A stretch of 64,000 nt of DNA from Allokutzneria sp. NRRL B-24872 (lineage in GTDB: Bacteria > Actinomycetota > Actinomycetes > Mycobacteriales > Pseudonocardiaceae): the NCBI RefSeq assembly GCF_002155965.1, contig NZ_MUMH01000001.1, forward strand, positions 1 to 64,000, given 5' to 3'. The notes beneath the pieces were generated by a model. The model made no database searches. It was given only the letters and a program-made list of their open reading frames with translations, and had not been told where the DNA came from. The position numbers and the translations under genes are program-made. Below are positions 41,084-51,161 of this stretch, one piece after another (position 1 is the first letter of the stretch; each line of letters opens with the position of its first letter).

Positions 41084-42597
41084 CTCAGGACACAGCAGCC
41101 CTTGGCGGGGAGCTGTTGGGGATGCGGGGGATCGTCAAGCTGTTCCCCGGTGTACGCGCACTGGACGGGGTCGATCTGGGGGTTCGTCCGGGCGAGGTGC
41201 ACTGCCTGCTGGGCCAGAACGGGGCGGGCAAGTCCACGCTGATCAAGGTCATCGCCGGGGCGCACCGGCCGGACGCGGGCGAGATCCGCTGGCGGGGCGA
41301 GCCCGTCGCGCTGGCGGACCCGCAGGCCGCGACCGCGCTGGGCGTCGCGACGCTCCCCCAGGAACTCGACCTGGTGGACGGCCTCTCGGTGGCGGACAAC
41401 ATCCACCTGGGTCACGAGCACGCGCGGTTCGGCTTCACCCGACGGGGCCGAACCGCGCGCGCTACAACGGAGTTGCTCGACCGGCTCGGACACGCCGAGA
41501 TCCCACCCCAAACCGAGGTCGGCGCGCTCTCGGCGGCGCAGCGGCAGATCGTCAGCATGGCCCGCGCGCTCTCCCACGACGCGAGCCTGCTGGTGCTGGA
41601 CGAGCCCTCGGCGGTGCTCGACCAGCGCGAGGTCGAGCGGCTGTTCACGGTCATCCGCGAGCTCACCGCGCAGGGCGTGGCGATCGTCTACATCTCCCAC
41701 CGCCTCGAAGAGATCCGCGAGATCGGCGACCGCGTCACGGTCCTCAAGGACGGCCGCACGGTCGCGGGCGGCTTGGACGTGGCGAGCACGCCGACGCCGC
41801 AGATCATCCGAATGATGACCGGACGCGCGATCGAATACGTCTTTCCTCCGCGCAGCACCGAGATTGGCGACGAAGAGCCGCTGCTGGATGTCCGCGACCT
41901 GGCGCTGCGGGGTGCCTTCGACGGCGTCAGCTTCGCCGTGCGGCCGGGCGAGATCGTCGGGCTTGCCGGGCTGGTGGGCTCCGGCCGCTCGGAGATCGTC
42001 GAAACCGTGTACGGCGCGCGAAGAGCCACCAGCGGCACAGTGTCCGTGGACGGCAAGCCGTTGCGGCCGGGCTCGGTTCCCGCAGCCGTCGCGGCGGGGA
42101 TCGGCCTGTGCCCGGAGGAGCGCAAGAGCCAGGCGCTCGTGCTCGGCGACCCGGTGAGCCACAACATCACCATGGCGCTGCTGGACCGGGGCGGCTTCCT
42201 CGACTTCACGGCCGAGCGCGCGGCGGCCGAGGAACTGGTCGGCGCGCTCGACGTTCGTCCGTCCGATGTGGACCGTGAAGTCCGCACGCTCTCGGGCGGC
42301 AACCAGCAGAAGGTGGTGCTGGCGCGGTGGTTGCTGCGCGAGTGCCGGGTGCTGCTGCTGGACGAACCGACGCGCGGCGTGGACGTGGGCGCCCGCTCGG
42401 AGATCTACGCGCTGGTGCGCGACCTCGCCCGACGAGGGGTGGCGGTGGTCGTGGTGTCCAGCGAGATCGAGGAAGTGCTCGGTCTCGCCGACCGGGTGCT
42501 GGTCGTCGCGGAGGGCCGCGTGCTGCACGCGGCCCCGGCGGCGGAGCTGACCGAACACGACGTGCTGGACATCGTGCTGCGAGGAGACGCCGCGTGA
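41080..42597 (+). CDS. Sugar ABC transporter ATPase (RbsA/MglA type, two nucleotide-binding domains)
   Basis: 505 residues. First domain: GQNGAGKSTLIKV (Walker A), LSAAQRQIVSMARAL (signature), LLVLDEPSAVLD (Walker B). Second domain: degenerate Walker A GLVGSGRSEIVE, LSGGNQQKVVLARWL (signature), LLLDEPTRGVDVG. This asymmetry is normal for RbsA-type proteins. Powers uptake of a monosaccharide with the permease and lipoprotein encoded next. First gene of a five-gene operon; its last 4 bases overlap the permease start (GTGA). Confidence 0.92.
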   Translation: MTQDTAALGGELLGMRGIVKLFPGVRALDGVDLGVRPGEVHCLLGQNGAGKSTLIKVIAGAHRPDAGEIRWRGEPVALADPQAATALGVATLPQELDLVDGLSVADNIHLGHEHARFGFTRRGRTARATTELLDRLGHAEIPPQTEVGALSAAQRQIVSMARALSHDASLLVLDEPSAVLDQREVERLFTVIRELTAQGVAIVYISHRLEEIREIGDRVTVLKDGRTVAGGLDVASTPTPQIIRMMTGRAIEYVFPPRSTEIGDEEPLLDVRDLALRGAFDGVSFAVRPGEIVGLAGLVGSGRSEIVETVYGARRATSGTVSVDGKPLRPGSVPAAVAAGIGLCPEERKSQALVLGDPVSHNITMALLDRGGFLDFTAERAAAEELVGALDVRPSDVDREVRTLSGGNQQKVVLARWLLRECRVLLLDEPTRGVDVGARSEIYALVRDLARRGVAVVVVSSEIEEVLGLADRVLVVAEGRVLHAAPAAELTEHDVLDIVLRGDAA

Positions 42598-43562
42598 GCG
42601 CCATGGCGAAGTCGAACCGGACGCTCGGGCTAGTGATCGCGCTCGGGCTGCTGTGCGTGGTCGGCGCGGCGACGGCGGGCGAGCGCTTCGCGAGCCTGGA
42701 CAACCTGCTCACCGTGCTGCGCCTGGCCTCGGTGATCGGCGTGGTCAGCGTCGGCATGACGTTCGTGATCACCGGCGGCGGCATCGACCTGTCGGTGGGC
42801 GCGATCGTGGCGCTGTCCTCGGTGTGGGCCACGACCCTCGCGACGCAGTCCATGGCCGAGGACTTCCACTGGATCGTCATGGTGGGCTGCGCGTTGCTCG
42901 TCGGAGCCGGGTGCGGCCTGGTCAACGGGCTCTTGGTGGCCTACGGCAAGATCGCGCCGTTCATCGTGACGCTGGCGATGCTGGCCGGGGCGCGCGGGCT
43001 CGCCGAGATCATCGCCAACCGCCGCACCCAGATCGTGCGCGACCAGGGCTTCATCGAGTTCTTCGGCGGCTCGGTGCTCGGGATTCCCGTGCTGGTGCTG
43101 GTGTTCGCGCTCGTCGCGGCGGGCGGCTGGGTGCTGTTGAACCGCACCACCTTCGGCAGGCGGACGCTGGCGATCGGCGGCAACCCGGAGGCCGCGCGGC
43201 TGGCCGGGCTCAAGGTCGCCAGGCACACCACGCTGTTGTACGTGCTGCTCGGCCTCGCGTGCGGGATCGCCGCCGTGATGCTGATGGCGCGCACCACCAC
43301 CGGCACCTCCACCCACGGCGGGCTCTACGAGCTGGACGCGATCGCCGCCGTGGTCATCGGCGGCACGCTGCTCAGAGGTGGTCGCGGCACCGTCGTCGGC
43401 ACGGTGCTCGGCGTGCTGATCTTCACGACGCTGACCAACGTCTTCACCCTCAACAACCTCGACACCTCGACGCAGGCCGTGGCGAAGGGCGTGATCATCG
43501 TCATCGCGGTCCTGCTCCAGCAGCGGCTGGCCAACAGAGCTGGAGAATCCCATGCCAGGTAA
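42594..43562 (+). CDS. Sugar ABC transporter permease (RbsC type)
   Basis: 322 residues from a GTG overlapping the ATPase stop. About nine membrane helices; hallmark segments MTFVITGGGIDLSVGAIVAL, GLVNGLLVAYGKIAPFIVTL, RTTFGRRTLAIGGNPEAARL and AVVIGGTLLRGGRGTVVGTV, as in RbsC/XylH. Forms the channel of the importer. Overlaps the next gene by 11 bases. Confidence 0.92.
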   Translation: MSAMAKSNRTLGLVIALGLLCVVGAATAGERFASLDNLLTVLRLASVIGVVSVGMTFVITGGGIDLSVGAIVALSSVWATTLATQSMAEDFHWIVMVGCALLVGAGCGLVNGLLVAYGKIAPFIVTLAMLAGARGLAEIIANRRTQIVRDQGFIEFFGGSVLGIPVLVLVFALVAAGGWVLLNRTTFGRRTLAIGGNPEAARLAGLKVARHTTLLYVLLGLACGIAAVMLMARTTTGTSTHGGLYELDAIAAVVIGGTLLRGGRGTVVGTVLGVLIFTTLTNVFTLNNLDTSTQAVAKGVIIVIAVLLQQRLANRAGESHAR

Positions 43563-44592
43563 GGCTTTCCGGTTAGCGACGGCCGTAGCGGTGGCCGGTG
43601 TCGCCCTCACCGCGTGCACGTCCAACACCCCCGACGCACCAGCCCCGGGCGCGGGAGCGGGTGGCGGCAACGCCGCGAGCCCCAACGACGCGCCCGGCAA
43701 GAAGGTCACCATCGGCTTCTCCGGGCCAGCGGCCGACCACGGCTGGCTCGCGGCGATCAACAACTTCGCCACGGCGGAGGCGAAGAAGCACTCCGACGTG
43801 ACGCTGCGCGTGGCCGAGGGCACCAACGACGCCAGCATGCAGATCAGCCACATCGAGACCTTCATCAACGACAAGGTCGACGCGATCGTGCTGCTCCCGA
43901 CCGACGGCGCGGCCTTGACCAGCGTCGCGGCCAAGGCGACGCAGGCGGGGATCACCGTGGTCAACGTCGACCGCGAGTTCTCCAGCCCGTCCGCCGCGCG
44001 CACCACGATCCTCGGCGACAACTACGGCATGGGCGTCTCGGCGGGCACCTACGCCTGCCAGCTGGTCAAGGACAAGAAGCTCGCCGACCCGGTCATCGCC
44101 GAGATCGCGGGCATCGACGCGCTGCCGTTGACCCAGGACCGCTCGCGCGGGTTCGCCGACGCGCTCAAGGGCTGCCAGCAGACCGTGGACCGCAGGGTCG
44201 CCGCCCAGTTCACCGTGGAGTCCGGCGAAGCCGCCGCGGCGAACCTGTTGCAGGCCGCGCCGAAGCTGGACATCGTCTGGAACCACGACGACGACCAGGG
44301 CGTCGGCGTGAAGGCCGCCTTCGACAACGCGAAGCGCTCGGAGTTCTCCTTCATCGGCGGCGCGGGCTCGGCGAACGCGATGCGCTGGATCAAGGCCGGG
44401 CAGATGACCGCGACCGTGATCTACCCGCCGACGCAGGCTGCGGACGGCATCCGGCTCGCGCGCCTGCTGGTCCAGCAGAAGGGGATGTCGGACCTGCTCC
44501 AGGTCGAGGTCCCGCGCCGCATCGTGCTCAACGCGCCGGTGGTCACCTCGTCCAACGTGGACAAGTACCTCCCGCTCGGATTCGAGTCCTGA
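43552..44592 (+). CDS. Sugar-binding lipoprotein of the ABC importer (RbsB-like)
   Basis: 346 residues. Lipoprotein signal with lipobox LTAC (Cys22), a Pro/Ala/Gly linker, then a type I periplasmic-binding fold: KKVTIGFSGPAADHGWLAAI, SHIETFINDKVDAIVLLPTD, QAGITVVNVDREF, ILGDNYGMGVSAGTYACQLV, WNHDDDQGVGVKAAF. Captures the substrate outside the membrane. The VNVDRE and WNHDDD contexts suit a pentose, polyol or cyclitol, but the ligand is not certain. Its TGA shares one base with the next ATG. Confidence 0.9.
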   Translation: MPGKAFRLATAVAVAGVALTACTSNTPDAPAPGAGAGGGNAASPNDAPGKKVTIGFSGPAADHGWLAAINNFATAEAKKHSDVTLRVAEGTNDASMQISHIETFINDKVDAIVLLPTDGAALTSVAAKATQAGITVVNVDREFSSPSAARTTILGDNYGMGVSAGTYACQLVKDKKLADPVIAEIAGIDALPLTQDRSRGFADALKGCQQTVDRRVAAQFTVESGEAAAANLLQAAPKLDIVWNHDDDQGVGVKAAFDNAKRSEFSFIGGAGSANAMRWIKAGQMTATVIYPPTQAADGIRLARLLVQQKGMSDLLQVEVPRRIVLNAPVVTSSNVDKYLPLGFES

Positions 44593-45755
44593 TGCCGGGC
44601 AGGACACTGCGCGTCGGCATGGTGGGCTACGCCTTCATGGGCGTGGCGCACTCGCAGGGCTGGCGCAACGCGCGCAGCTTCCACAACCCGCTGATCGAGC
44701 CCGAACTGGCCGTGGTGTGCGGCCGGGACACGGCGAAGGCGGCCGAGCTGGCCAGGCGCTTCGGCTGGGGCGATGTCGTCGGTGACTGGCGGGAACTGGT
44801 GGCGCGCGAGGACATCGACCTGATCGACATCTGCACGCCGGGCGACACGCACGCGGAGATCGCGATCGCCGCGTTGGAGGCGGGCAAGCACGTCCTGTGC
44901 GAGAAGCCGCTCGCCAACACCGTCGCCGAGGCGGAGGCGATGGCCGAGGCCGCCGAGCGCGCGCGGCGCAGGGGCGTGCACGCGTCGGTCGGCTTCACCT
45001 ATCGCCGCGTGCCCGCGATCGCGCTGGCGGCGAAGTGGCTGTGGGAGGGGCGCGTCGGCTGCGTCCGGCACGTGCGCGCGCAGTACCTCCAGGACTGGCT
45101 GACCGACGCGAACGCACCGCTGTCGTGGCGGCTGCGCAAGGAGAAGGCGGGCTCCGGCGCGCTCGGCGACATCGGCGCGCACATCATCGACCTGGTCCAG
45201 CACCTGACCGGCGAGTCGGTCACCGGCGTGAGCGCGCTGACCGAGACCTTCGTGCGGCAGCGCCCGCTCGCCTCGGGCAACGGCTTCGGCGAGGTGACCG
45301 TGGACGACGCCGCGGTCTTCCTCGGCAGGCTCAGCGGCGGCGCGCTCGCGACCTTCGAGGCGACGCGGTTCGCGACGGGCCGCAAGAACGCGATCCGGCT
45401 GGAGATCAACGGGACCGAGGGCGGGCTGGCGTTCGACTTCGAGGACATGAACGTCCTGTGGTGGCACGACAACACCGCCGACCCCGCCGAGGCCGGGTAC
45501 CGCAGGGTCGTGGTGACCGAGCCCGAGCACCCGTACCTGGCCGGGTGGTGGCCGCCGGGGCACGGGTTGGGCTACGAGCACGCCTTCACCCACCAGGCGC
45601 TGGACCTGCTGGACGCCATCGCGCAGGGGCGCCAGCCCACCCCGAGCTTCACCGAGGGTCTCGGGGTACAACGGGTTCTGGAGGCCGTGCAGGTGAGCGC
45701 GGCCGACGAGAGCCGCTGGACCCCCATCCCCGGCAGCCGAGTAGGAGCGAGCTGA
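44592..45755 (+). CDS. Gfo/Idh/MocA-family sugar oxidoreductase
   Basis: 387 residues. N-terminal Rossmann fold [23 protein letters not shown] dinucleotide motif in [21 protein letters not shown]-terminal half with [20 protein letters not shown], whose GDIGAHxxD pattern (Asp and His) is the usual catalytic site. NAD(P)-dependent oxidation of a sugar or inositol-type polyol brought in by the importer. Coupled by TGATG overlaps on both sides. Confidence 0.9.
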   Translation: MPGRTLRVGMVGYAFMGVAHSQGWRNARSFHNPLIEPELAVVCGRDTAKAAELARRFGWGDVVGDWRELVAREDIDLIDICTPGDTHAEIAIAALEAGKHVLCEKPLANTVAEAEAMAEAAERARRRGVHASVGFTYRRVPAIALAAKWLWEGRVGCVRHVRAQYLQDWLTDANAPLSWRLRKEKAGSGALGDIGAHIIDLVQHLTGESVTGVSALTETFVRQRPLASGNGFGEVTVDDAAVFLGRLSGGALATFEATRFATGRKNAIRLEINGTEGGLAFDFEDMNVLWWHDNTADPAEAGYRRVVVTEPEHPYLAGWWPPGHGLGYEHAFTHQALDLLDAIAQGRQPTPSFTEGLGVQRVLEAVQVSAADESRWTPIPGSRVGAS

Positions 45756-46762
45756 TGCCCCGCGCGATCACCCTGTTCACCGGGCAGTGGGCGGACCTGC
45801 CCTTCGAGGAGGTCTGCGCGCTCGCGTCCTCCTGGGGCTACGACGGCCTGGAGATCGCGTGCTCCGGCGATCACTTCGACGTGGAGCGCGCGGTCGCCGA
45901 CAAGTCCTATGTGGACGATCGCAGGCGGATCTTGGACAGGCACGGGCTCCAGGTCTTCGCGATCTCCAACCACCTCACCGGTCAGGCGGTCTGCGACAGC
46001 CCGATCGACTTCCGGCACAAGGCGATCCTGCCCGCGCGGGTGTGGGGCGACGGCGAGGCCGAGGCGGTCCGGCAGCGTGCCGCGGCCGAACTGGAGGACA
46101 CCGCGCGGGCGGCGCGAGCGCTCGGCGTGGACACGGTCGTCGGCTTCACCGGCTCCTCGATCTGGCCGTACTTGGCGATGTTCCCGCCGGTGCCCGCTTC
46201 GGTGATCGAGGAGGGCTACGCCGACTTCGCGCGGCGGTGGAACCCGATCCTCGACGTCTTCGACGAGGTCGGCGTGCGCTTCGCCCACGAGGTGCACCCC
46301 GGCGAGATCGCCTACGACCACTGGTCGACCGTCGCCGCGCTGGAGGCGATCGAGCACCGCGAGGCATTCGGTCTCAACTGGGACCCCAGCCACATGGTGT
46401 GGCAGGACATCGACCCCGTCGGCTTCCTGTGGGACTTCCGCGACCGCATCTACCACGTGGACTGCAAGGACACGCGGATGCGCGTCGGCAACGGCCGCAA
46501 CGGACGGCTGTCCTCGCACCTGCCGTGGGGCGATCCCAGGCGCGGGTGGGACTTCGTCTCCACCGGTCACGGCGACGTGCCGTGGGAGGACTGCTTCCGC
46601 ACGCTGACCGCGATCGGCTACGCGGGACCGATCTCCGTCGAGTGGGAGGACGCGGGCATGGACCGCCTGGTCGGCGCCGCCGAGGCCGTCCGCTTCGTCC
46701 GCTCGCTGACCTTCGACCCGCCCACCGCCTCCTTCGACGCCGCCTTCGCCACCGACCACTAG
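45755..46762 (+). CDS. Sugar phosphate isomerase/epimerase (xylose-isomerase-like TIM barrel)
   Basis: 335 residues. TIM barrel with [80 protein letters not shown] and [14 protein letters not shown]: Glu, Asp, His and Glu placed as metal ligands of the AP-endonuclease-2/xylose-isomerase fold. Converts the oxidised sugar made by the previous enzyme, substrate unknown. Last gene of the operon. Confidence 0.9.
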   Translation: MPRAITLFTGQWADLPFEEVCALASSWGYDGLEIACSGDHFDVERAVADKSYVDDRRRILDRHGLQVFAISNHLTGQAVCDSPIDFRHKAILPARVWGDGEAEAVRQRAAAELEDTARAARALGVDTVVGFTGSSIWPYLAMFPPVPASVIEEGYADFARRWNPILDVFDEVGVRFAHEVHPGEIAYDHWSTVAALEAIEHREAFGLNWDPSHMVWQDIDPVGFLWDFRDRIYHVDCKDTRMRVGNGRNGRLSSHLPWGDPRRGWDFVSTGHGDVPWEDCFRTLTAIGYAGPISVEWEDAGMDRLVGAAEAVRFVRSLTFDPPTASFDAAFATDH

Positions 46763-47253
46763 CACCGCGCAGGTCGGGTTCCCAGTCCGCAAGCTCCCCC
46801 CGTCACCCCGCCCCGCGAACGCCGAGTTTGGTGCGTTGAGCGCCCCGAACGACCCGTTCAGGGCTTCCAACGCACTGAACGGGTCGTTCAGGGCTTAAGG
46901 GGGGTGAGGGGGCGGCGGGTCACCCGGAGGCGTGACGGGGACTGCTGCCGAGCGTCTGTCCACTGTGTCGTCCGGACGGGGAGCGCTACCCGATCGACGG
47001 CTCATCCGGGCAGGTCACGTGCGCCGTCCACCGTCCACTGCGGTCACTCGCAGCGACCGCGTGAACACTCTCCCGTACCGCAATCCACCTGCCCGTGCAC
47101 AGATCCCGTGTGTGCACGGTGGTGTCCCGTGCCGCCCGTTTGTGAAGCTGAGCCGCCTCTGCAGGACAACCTCGGCCGGTCTGGCCTGCCCGGAGCCGGA
47201 AAGCGGCGCGCCGGGGGCCGCGACCACGGGGGAAAGGCTCGGAAGGAACGGCC
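46763..47253. other. 491-base intergenic region after the sugar operon
   Basis: Contains the compound hairpin element at 46831-46889 described separately. From 46900 to the start at 47254 I see no gene, operator or clear promoter, only GC-rich DNA ending in GGAAGGAACGGCC, the ribosome site of the flavoprotein gene. Confidence 0.5.
46831..46889 (+). terminator. Compound hairpin with two alternative folds
   Basis: Fold 1: GTGCGTTG..GCCC pairs with GGGC..CAACGCAC (46831-46875), closing on the small hairpin GAACG-ACC-CGTTC. Fold 2: GAACGACCCGTTCA (46847) pairs with TGAACGGGTCGTTC (46876), a perfect 14-bp stem. The folds exclude each other. Placed 68 bases after the operon, it probably works as a terminator, and may be a copy of a dispersed intergenic repeat. 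Confidence 0.6.
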
Positions 47254-48705
47254 ATGACACGCGCGACGACGCTCACCGCCCCCCGCCCGATCGCCGGCTT
47301 CGACCGCGCGGGTCGGCAGTGGACGGTCGACTCGCACGCCCCCGGCCTCGTCCCCCTCCCGGAGCTGACCGGGCGGCTGCTGGCCGACGCCGCGACGCTG
47401 GCCCGCTACGGCCGCGACACCGGCAACATCGTCACCGCGCAGCCCTCCGCCGTGCTCGTCCCCGGCTCCGTCGAGGACGTCCAGGCGATGGTGCGCTACT
47501 GCCACCAGATGGACATCGCGGTCACCGCGCGCGGGGAGGCGCACAGCACCAACGGCCAGTCGCTGGTCGCGGGCGGGCTCGTGATCGACATGACCGCGCT
47601 GACCGAGGTGCACCAGATCACCACCGGCTGGGTGGAGGCCGACGCGGGCGCGTCCTGGCGCTCGGTCGCCTACCTCGCCGCGCAGCGCGGACGCCGCGCC
47701 GAGGCCCTGCCCGGCTACCTCCGGCTCACCCTCGGCGGCACGCTCTCGGTCGGCGGGTTCGGGGCGGGCTTCCGCTCCGGCGGCCTCGTCGACCAGGTGC
47801 TCGCCGTCGAGGTGGTCACCGGGACCGGCGAGCGGCTGTGGTGCTCGGCGACGCTGCGCCCCGACCTCTTCGACGCGGTGCTCGGCGGGCTCGGCCAGTG
47901 CGGGATCATCACGAAGGTCCGGCTGCGCCTGCTGCCCGCGCCCGAGCGCGCGCGGAGCTACCTGCTGCACTACGTCGAGCCGGGCCCGGCGCTGAACGCG
48001 ATGCGGACGCTGATCGAGCGCGACGAGGTCGACGGCGTGTTCGCCGTGGTCGTGCCGCCCGCCCCCGCCTCTCCCCCGCTCTACCAGGTGCGCGTGCAGG
48101 TCTTCCACGACGGCATCGCGCCCGAGCGCGAGCACACGCTGCGCGGGCTGCCGGACGGGGTCACCGACCCGAGGGAGGTGGACGAGACCTACCTCGACCA
48201 CATCTCCGAGTTCGACACGCTGATCGACGACTTCCGCGAGCGCGGCTGGGACGACCGGATCAAGCCGAGGCACGACGTGCTGCTGCCGGACGAGACGGTG
48301 CGCGAGCACGTCGGCGCGGTGGTGCCCGCGCTGACCCGCGAGGAGTGGGGTCCGCAGGGCTTCGTCGTGCTCATGCCGTACCTGGCGCGCTCCTTCGGCT
48401 GCCCCCGGCTGCGCGTGCCGGCGGACACCGAACTGGTGTGGCTCTTCGACCTGCTCACCGTGGCGCCCGCACAGGCGGGGCGGGGCTTCACCGAGCGGAT
48501 GCTGGCCCGCAACCGCCGCCTGTGGGAGCACGCCCGCGCGCTGGGCGGGGTGCGCTACCCGCTCGGCACCACCGAGTTCGGCCAGCAGGAGTGGCGCGAG
48601 CACTACGGGGTGAGCTGGCTGGACGTGCTCACCGCGAAGAAGCGCTACGACCCCGAGGGCATCCTCGGCACCGGCGTCGGCATCTTCGGCCAGCAGCACC
48701 CGTAG
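47254..48705 (+). CDS. FAD-binding oxidoreductase, cytokinin-dehydrogenase-like
   Basis: 483 residues. PCMH FAD domain: AVLVPGSVEDVQAMVRYCHQ, TARGEAHSTNGQSLVAGGLV (the GxHS site of cytokinin dehydrogenases), GGTLSVGGFGAGFRSGGLVD, VEVVTGTGERLWCS. The cap domain includes YLDHISEFDTLIDDFRERGW; C-terminal YDPEGILGTGVGIF is the usual family ending. No secretion signal. Oxidises an amine or alcohol; cytokinin as substrate is only a family-based guess. Monocistronic by position. Confidence 0.85.
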   Translation: MTRATTLTAPRPIAGFDRAGRQWTVDSHAPGLVPLPELTGRLLADAATLARYGRDTGNIVTAQPSAVLVPGSVEDVQAMVRYCHQMDIAVTARGEAHSTNGQSLVAGGLVIDMTALTEVHQITTGWVEADAGASWRSVAYLAAQRGRRAEALPGYLRLTLGGTLSVGGFGAGFRSGGLVDQVLAVEVVTGTGERLWCSATLRPDLFDAVLGGLGQCGIITKVRLRLLPAPERARSYLLHYVEPGPALNAMRTLIERDEVDGVFAVVVPPAPASPPLYQVRVQVFHDGIAPEREHTLRGLPDGVTDPREVDETYLDHISEFDTLIDDFRERGWDDRIKPRHDVLLPDETVREHVGAVVPALTREEWGPQGFVVLMPYLARSFGCPRLRVPADTELVWLFDLLTVAPAQAGRGFTERMLARNRRLWEHARALGGVRYPLGTTEFGQQEWREHYGVSWLDVLTAKKRYDPEGILGTGVGIFGQQHP

Positions 48706-48806
48706 CCCCCAGAGCTGTCGTCGACCGCCTCCGACCTGGCACGGGGATGGAGGTCGGGGGTGGTTGACGATGTCCCCCGCGTTGCCTGTGTCCACTGTCA
48801 GCGCTG

Positions 48807-51161
48807 TTAGCGCTGGCTGTCGTGCTCGCGGACCCAGTTGCCGATCTTGACGCGGTTGTTCACCCGGAGCCGGGCGTTGGCGATGTTCACGTGGTCCTCG
48901 ATGGTGCGCACCGAGAGGTTGCGGCGGGCGGCGATCTCGCTGTTGGTCAGCCCCTGCGCGATCAGCCGCGCGGTGGCCAGCACGCTCTTGCTCAGCACCG
49001 ACTCCGCCGAACCCGTGACGGTGTCCTCCTCGACCTCGTCCTCGCTCAGCGCCATCGCCACGATCTGGTCGAAGTCCTTGTCCCGCCCCGTGTTGTAGGC
49101 CGCCGCGTAGTCCTCGGGGGACAGCGCCAGGCGCGCCGCGCGCTCGGTCACCGCCCTGCGGTCCTCGAACGGGGTGAGCCCGGCGATGGTCACACCGGTC
49201 TGGGTCTGCAACCGGGCCGCCGCGCCGAGCAGGCAGGCCGCCCTGCGGTGGTCGCCGAGCGCGCCCGCGGTCCAGCCCAGCGTCTCCACCCCCCACACCG
49301 GGCCCCACCGGTCGCCGATGGCGTGCTGCCGCTTCAGCGAGGCGCGGAAGATCGGCACCGCCTTGCTCGGCTCCCCGTGCATCAGCTCGGTCAGCGCCTG
49401 CGCCCACATCGCCCAGGAGATCGCCCACTCCGCACCGGCGGCCTCGGCCTCGGCGAGCACCACGGCACTGGCCTCGTGCGCCTGCTCGGGCTCGCCGAGG
49501 AAGGCCGTGCCCATCGCCAGGAACAGCGCGGCCATGTGCGCGTCGCCCGGGTCGCCCTCCACGCGGAAGCGGTCGCGCGCGGCGATCAGCACCTCCAGCG
49601 ACCGGGGGTCCGCTCTGCGGAGGAAGCCGTAGCTGCCCTTGGCCCACAGCACCGATGGCGGTGCCTGCGCGGCCAGGGTCCTCGGGGTGACGTCGTCGCC
49701 GAGCAGCACCGCGATCTCGGCGTCGCAGCGCTGCATCAGCATGTCGGCGCGCGTGCGGTCGCCCTGGATGACGCTCATCCACGCGCCGAGGGACAGCATG
49801 GTCACGCTCAGCGTGCTGGCCTCGCCGTCGGTCTGCCGGATCAGCGCGTTGTCCAGCCACTTGCGGGCATCGCCCAGGCTGCCGGTGAAGTACCAGGAGC
49901 GCAGCCGGGCCAGGTTCATCGCGATCTCGGCGGAGACGTAGACCTGGTCGGGGGTCTCCAGGCAGAAGTCGATGGCGGCGCGCAGGTTCGGCAGCTCGCG
50001 CCAGGACCGGATGAGCAGCTCGACCTCGCGCTCGCAGAACCACTCGCGGGCGTGCTCGGCGGCCAGGCCCCGGTAGTGGTCGAGGTGGCGCTGGCGCAGC
50101 GTGCCCTCCTCGTTGGACTCGGCCAGCCGCCGCGCGCCGAACTGCCGCACGGAGTCCAGCACCCGGTAGCGGGTCCTGCCGTCCTGCATCTCCGTCGTGA
50201 TGATCGACTTGCGGATGAGGTCGGCCAGCAGCGGCAGGATGTCGTCGCGCTGGATGCCCTCGCCGATGCACACCTCCTCGGCGGCCAGCCAGTCGAAACC
50301 GCCGGCGAAGACCGAGATCCGCGCCCACAGCCGCTTCTCGTCCGGCTGGCACAGGCTGTAGCTCAGGCTGAGCGCGTCCTCCAGGGTGCGCCGCCGGTTG
50401 CGGGCCAGCCGGGTGCCGCCCGCCGCGCGCGGGGTCAGCTCCTCCAGCCGGTTGAGCACCTCGGGCAGCGACTGGGCGATGAGCAGGCGCGCCGCCAGTT
50501 CGATGGCCAGCGGGATGCCGTCCAGCCGCTGGCAGAGCTTGGCGGCGTCGACGATGGTGTCGCGGTCGATGGCGACGCCGTCCGCGTCGGCGCGGTCGAT
50601 GAGCAGCCGGACCGCGTCGTAGTCGGCGAGGGTGTCGACCGGGTGCTCCAGCTGCATGTCCGGGAAGGGCAGCGGTTTGAGCGCGATCACGTGCTCGGCG
50701 GCCAGGTCGAGCCACTGCCTGCTGGTGGCCAGCACGCGCAGCTTCGGCGAGGACAGCAGCAGGGTGCCGACCAGTTCGGCCGCGGAGTCGGCCAGGTGCT
50801 CGCAGTTGTCCAGCACCAGCAGCATGTCCCGGGTCTGCAGGTGCTCGATCAGCAGGTCCAGCGAGGAGCGCGTGGACTGGTCGCGCAGGCCCAGCTCGCT
50901 GGCCACGGTCTGGGCGAGAAGGTCCGGGTCGGCGAGATCGCCCAGCCGCAGCAGGTGCACGCCGTCGGGGTAGGCCCCGGCGTCGACCTCGGTGCGGGCG
51001 ACCTCCTCGGCCAGCCGCGTCTTGCCGACCCCGGCCGTCCCGGCGATGGTGACCAGGCGGGCGCTGCCCGCGAGCTTCTCCCGAACCTCCGACAGGATTT
51101 CCACGCGGCCGACGAAGCTGTTGACCGCGGCCGGTACCCCGCGCTGGCGCAGGCGGCTCAC
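48807..51161 (-). CDS. Large ATP-binding LuxR-type regulator (NB-ARC-like STAND ATPase)
   Basis: 784 residues from a GTG. FVGRVEILSEVREKL then Walker A GTAGVGKT at 41-48, Walker B MLLVLDNCEHLAD, LRVLATSRQWL, GIPLAIELAARLL (GxP motif), all features of the AfsR/NB-ARC class. A helical-repeat middle follows (about 330-690), then a C-terminal LuxR helix-turn-helix: ATARLIAQGLTNSEIAARRN, LSVRTIEDHVNIANARLRVN. A signal-integrating activator; target unknown. The nearest candidate is the convergent flavoprotein gene. Confidence 0.88.
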   Translation of the reverse strand: MSRLRQRGVPAAVNSFVGRVEILSEVREKLAGSARLVTIAGTAGVGKTRLAEEVARTEVDAGAYPDGVHLLRLGDLADPDLLAQTVASELGLRDQSTRSSLDLLIEHLQTRDMLLVLDNCEHLADSAAELVGTLLLSSPKLRVLATSRQWLDLAAEHVIALKPLPFPDMQLEHPVDTLADYDAVRLLIDRADADGVAIDRDTIVDAAKLCQRLDGIPLAIELAARLLIAQSLPEVLNRLEELTPRAAGGTRLARNRRRTLEDALSLSYSLCQPDEKRLWARISVFAGGFDWLAAEEVCIGEGIQRDDILPLLADLIRKSIITTEMQDGRTRYRVLDSVRQFGARRLAESNEEGTLRQRHLDHYRGLAAEHAREWFCEREVELLIRSWRELPNLRAAIDFCLETPDQVYVSAEIAMNLARLRSWYFTGSLGDARKWLDNALIRQTDGEASTLSVTMLSLGAWMSVIQGDRTRADMLMQRCDAEIAVLLGDDVTPRTLAAQAPPSVLWAKGSYGFLRRADPRSLEVLIAARDRFRVEGDPGDAHMAALFLAMGTAFLGEPEQAHEASAVVLAEAEAAGAEWAISWAMWAQALTELMHGEPSKAVPIFRASLKRQHAIGDRWGPVWGVETLGWTAGALGDHRRAACLLGAAARLQTQTGVTIAGLTPFEDRRAVTERAARLALSPEDYAAAYNTGRDKDFDQIVAMALSEDEVEEDTVTGSAESVLSKSVLATARLIAQGLTNSEIAARRNLSVRTIEDHVNIANARLRVNNRVKIGNWVREHDSQR

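Noticed and set aside
46831..46889. Possible CRISPR-like or att-site repeats
   Set aside because: Only one inverted/direct element with no spacer series, and no cas genes or integrase nearby.
47044..50715. A 1223-codon minus-strand frame across the flavoprotein and LuxR genes
   Set aside because: Low-complexity Arg/Ala/Gly product in a shadow frame; both strands already have genes with clear domains.
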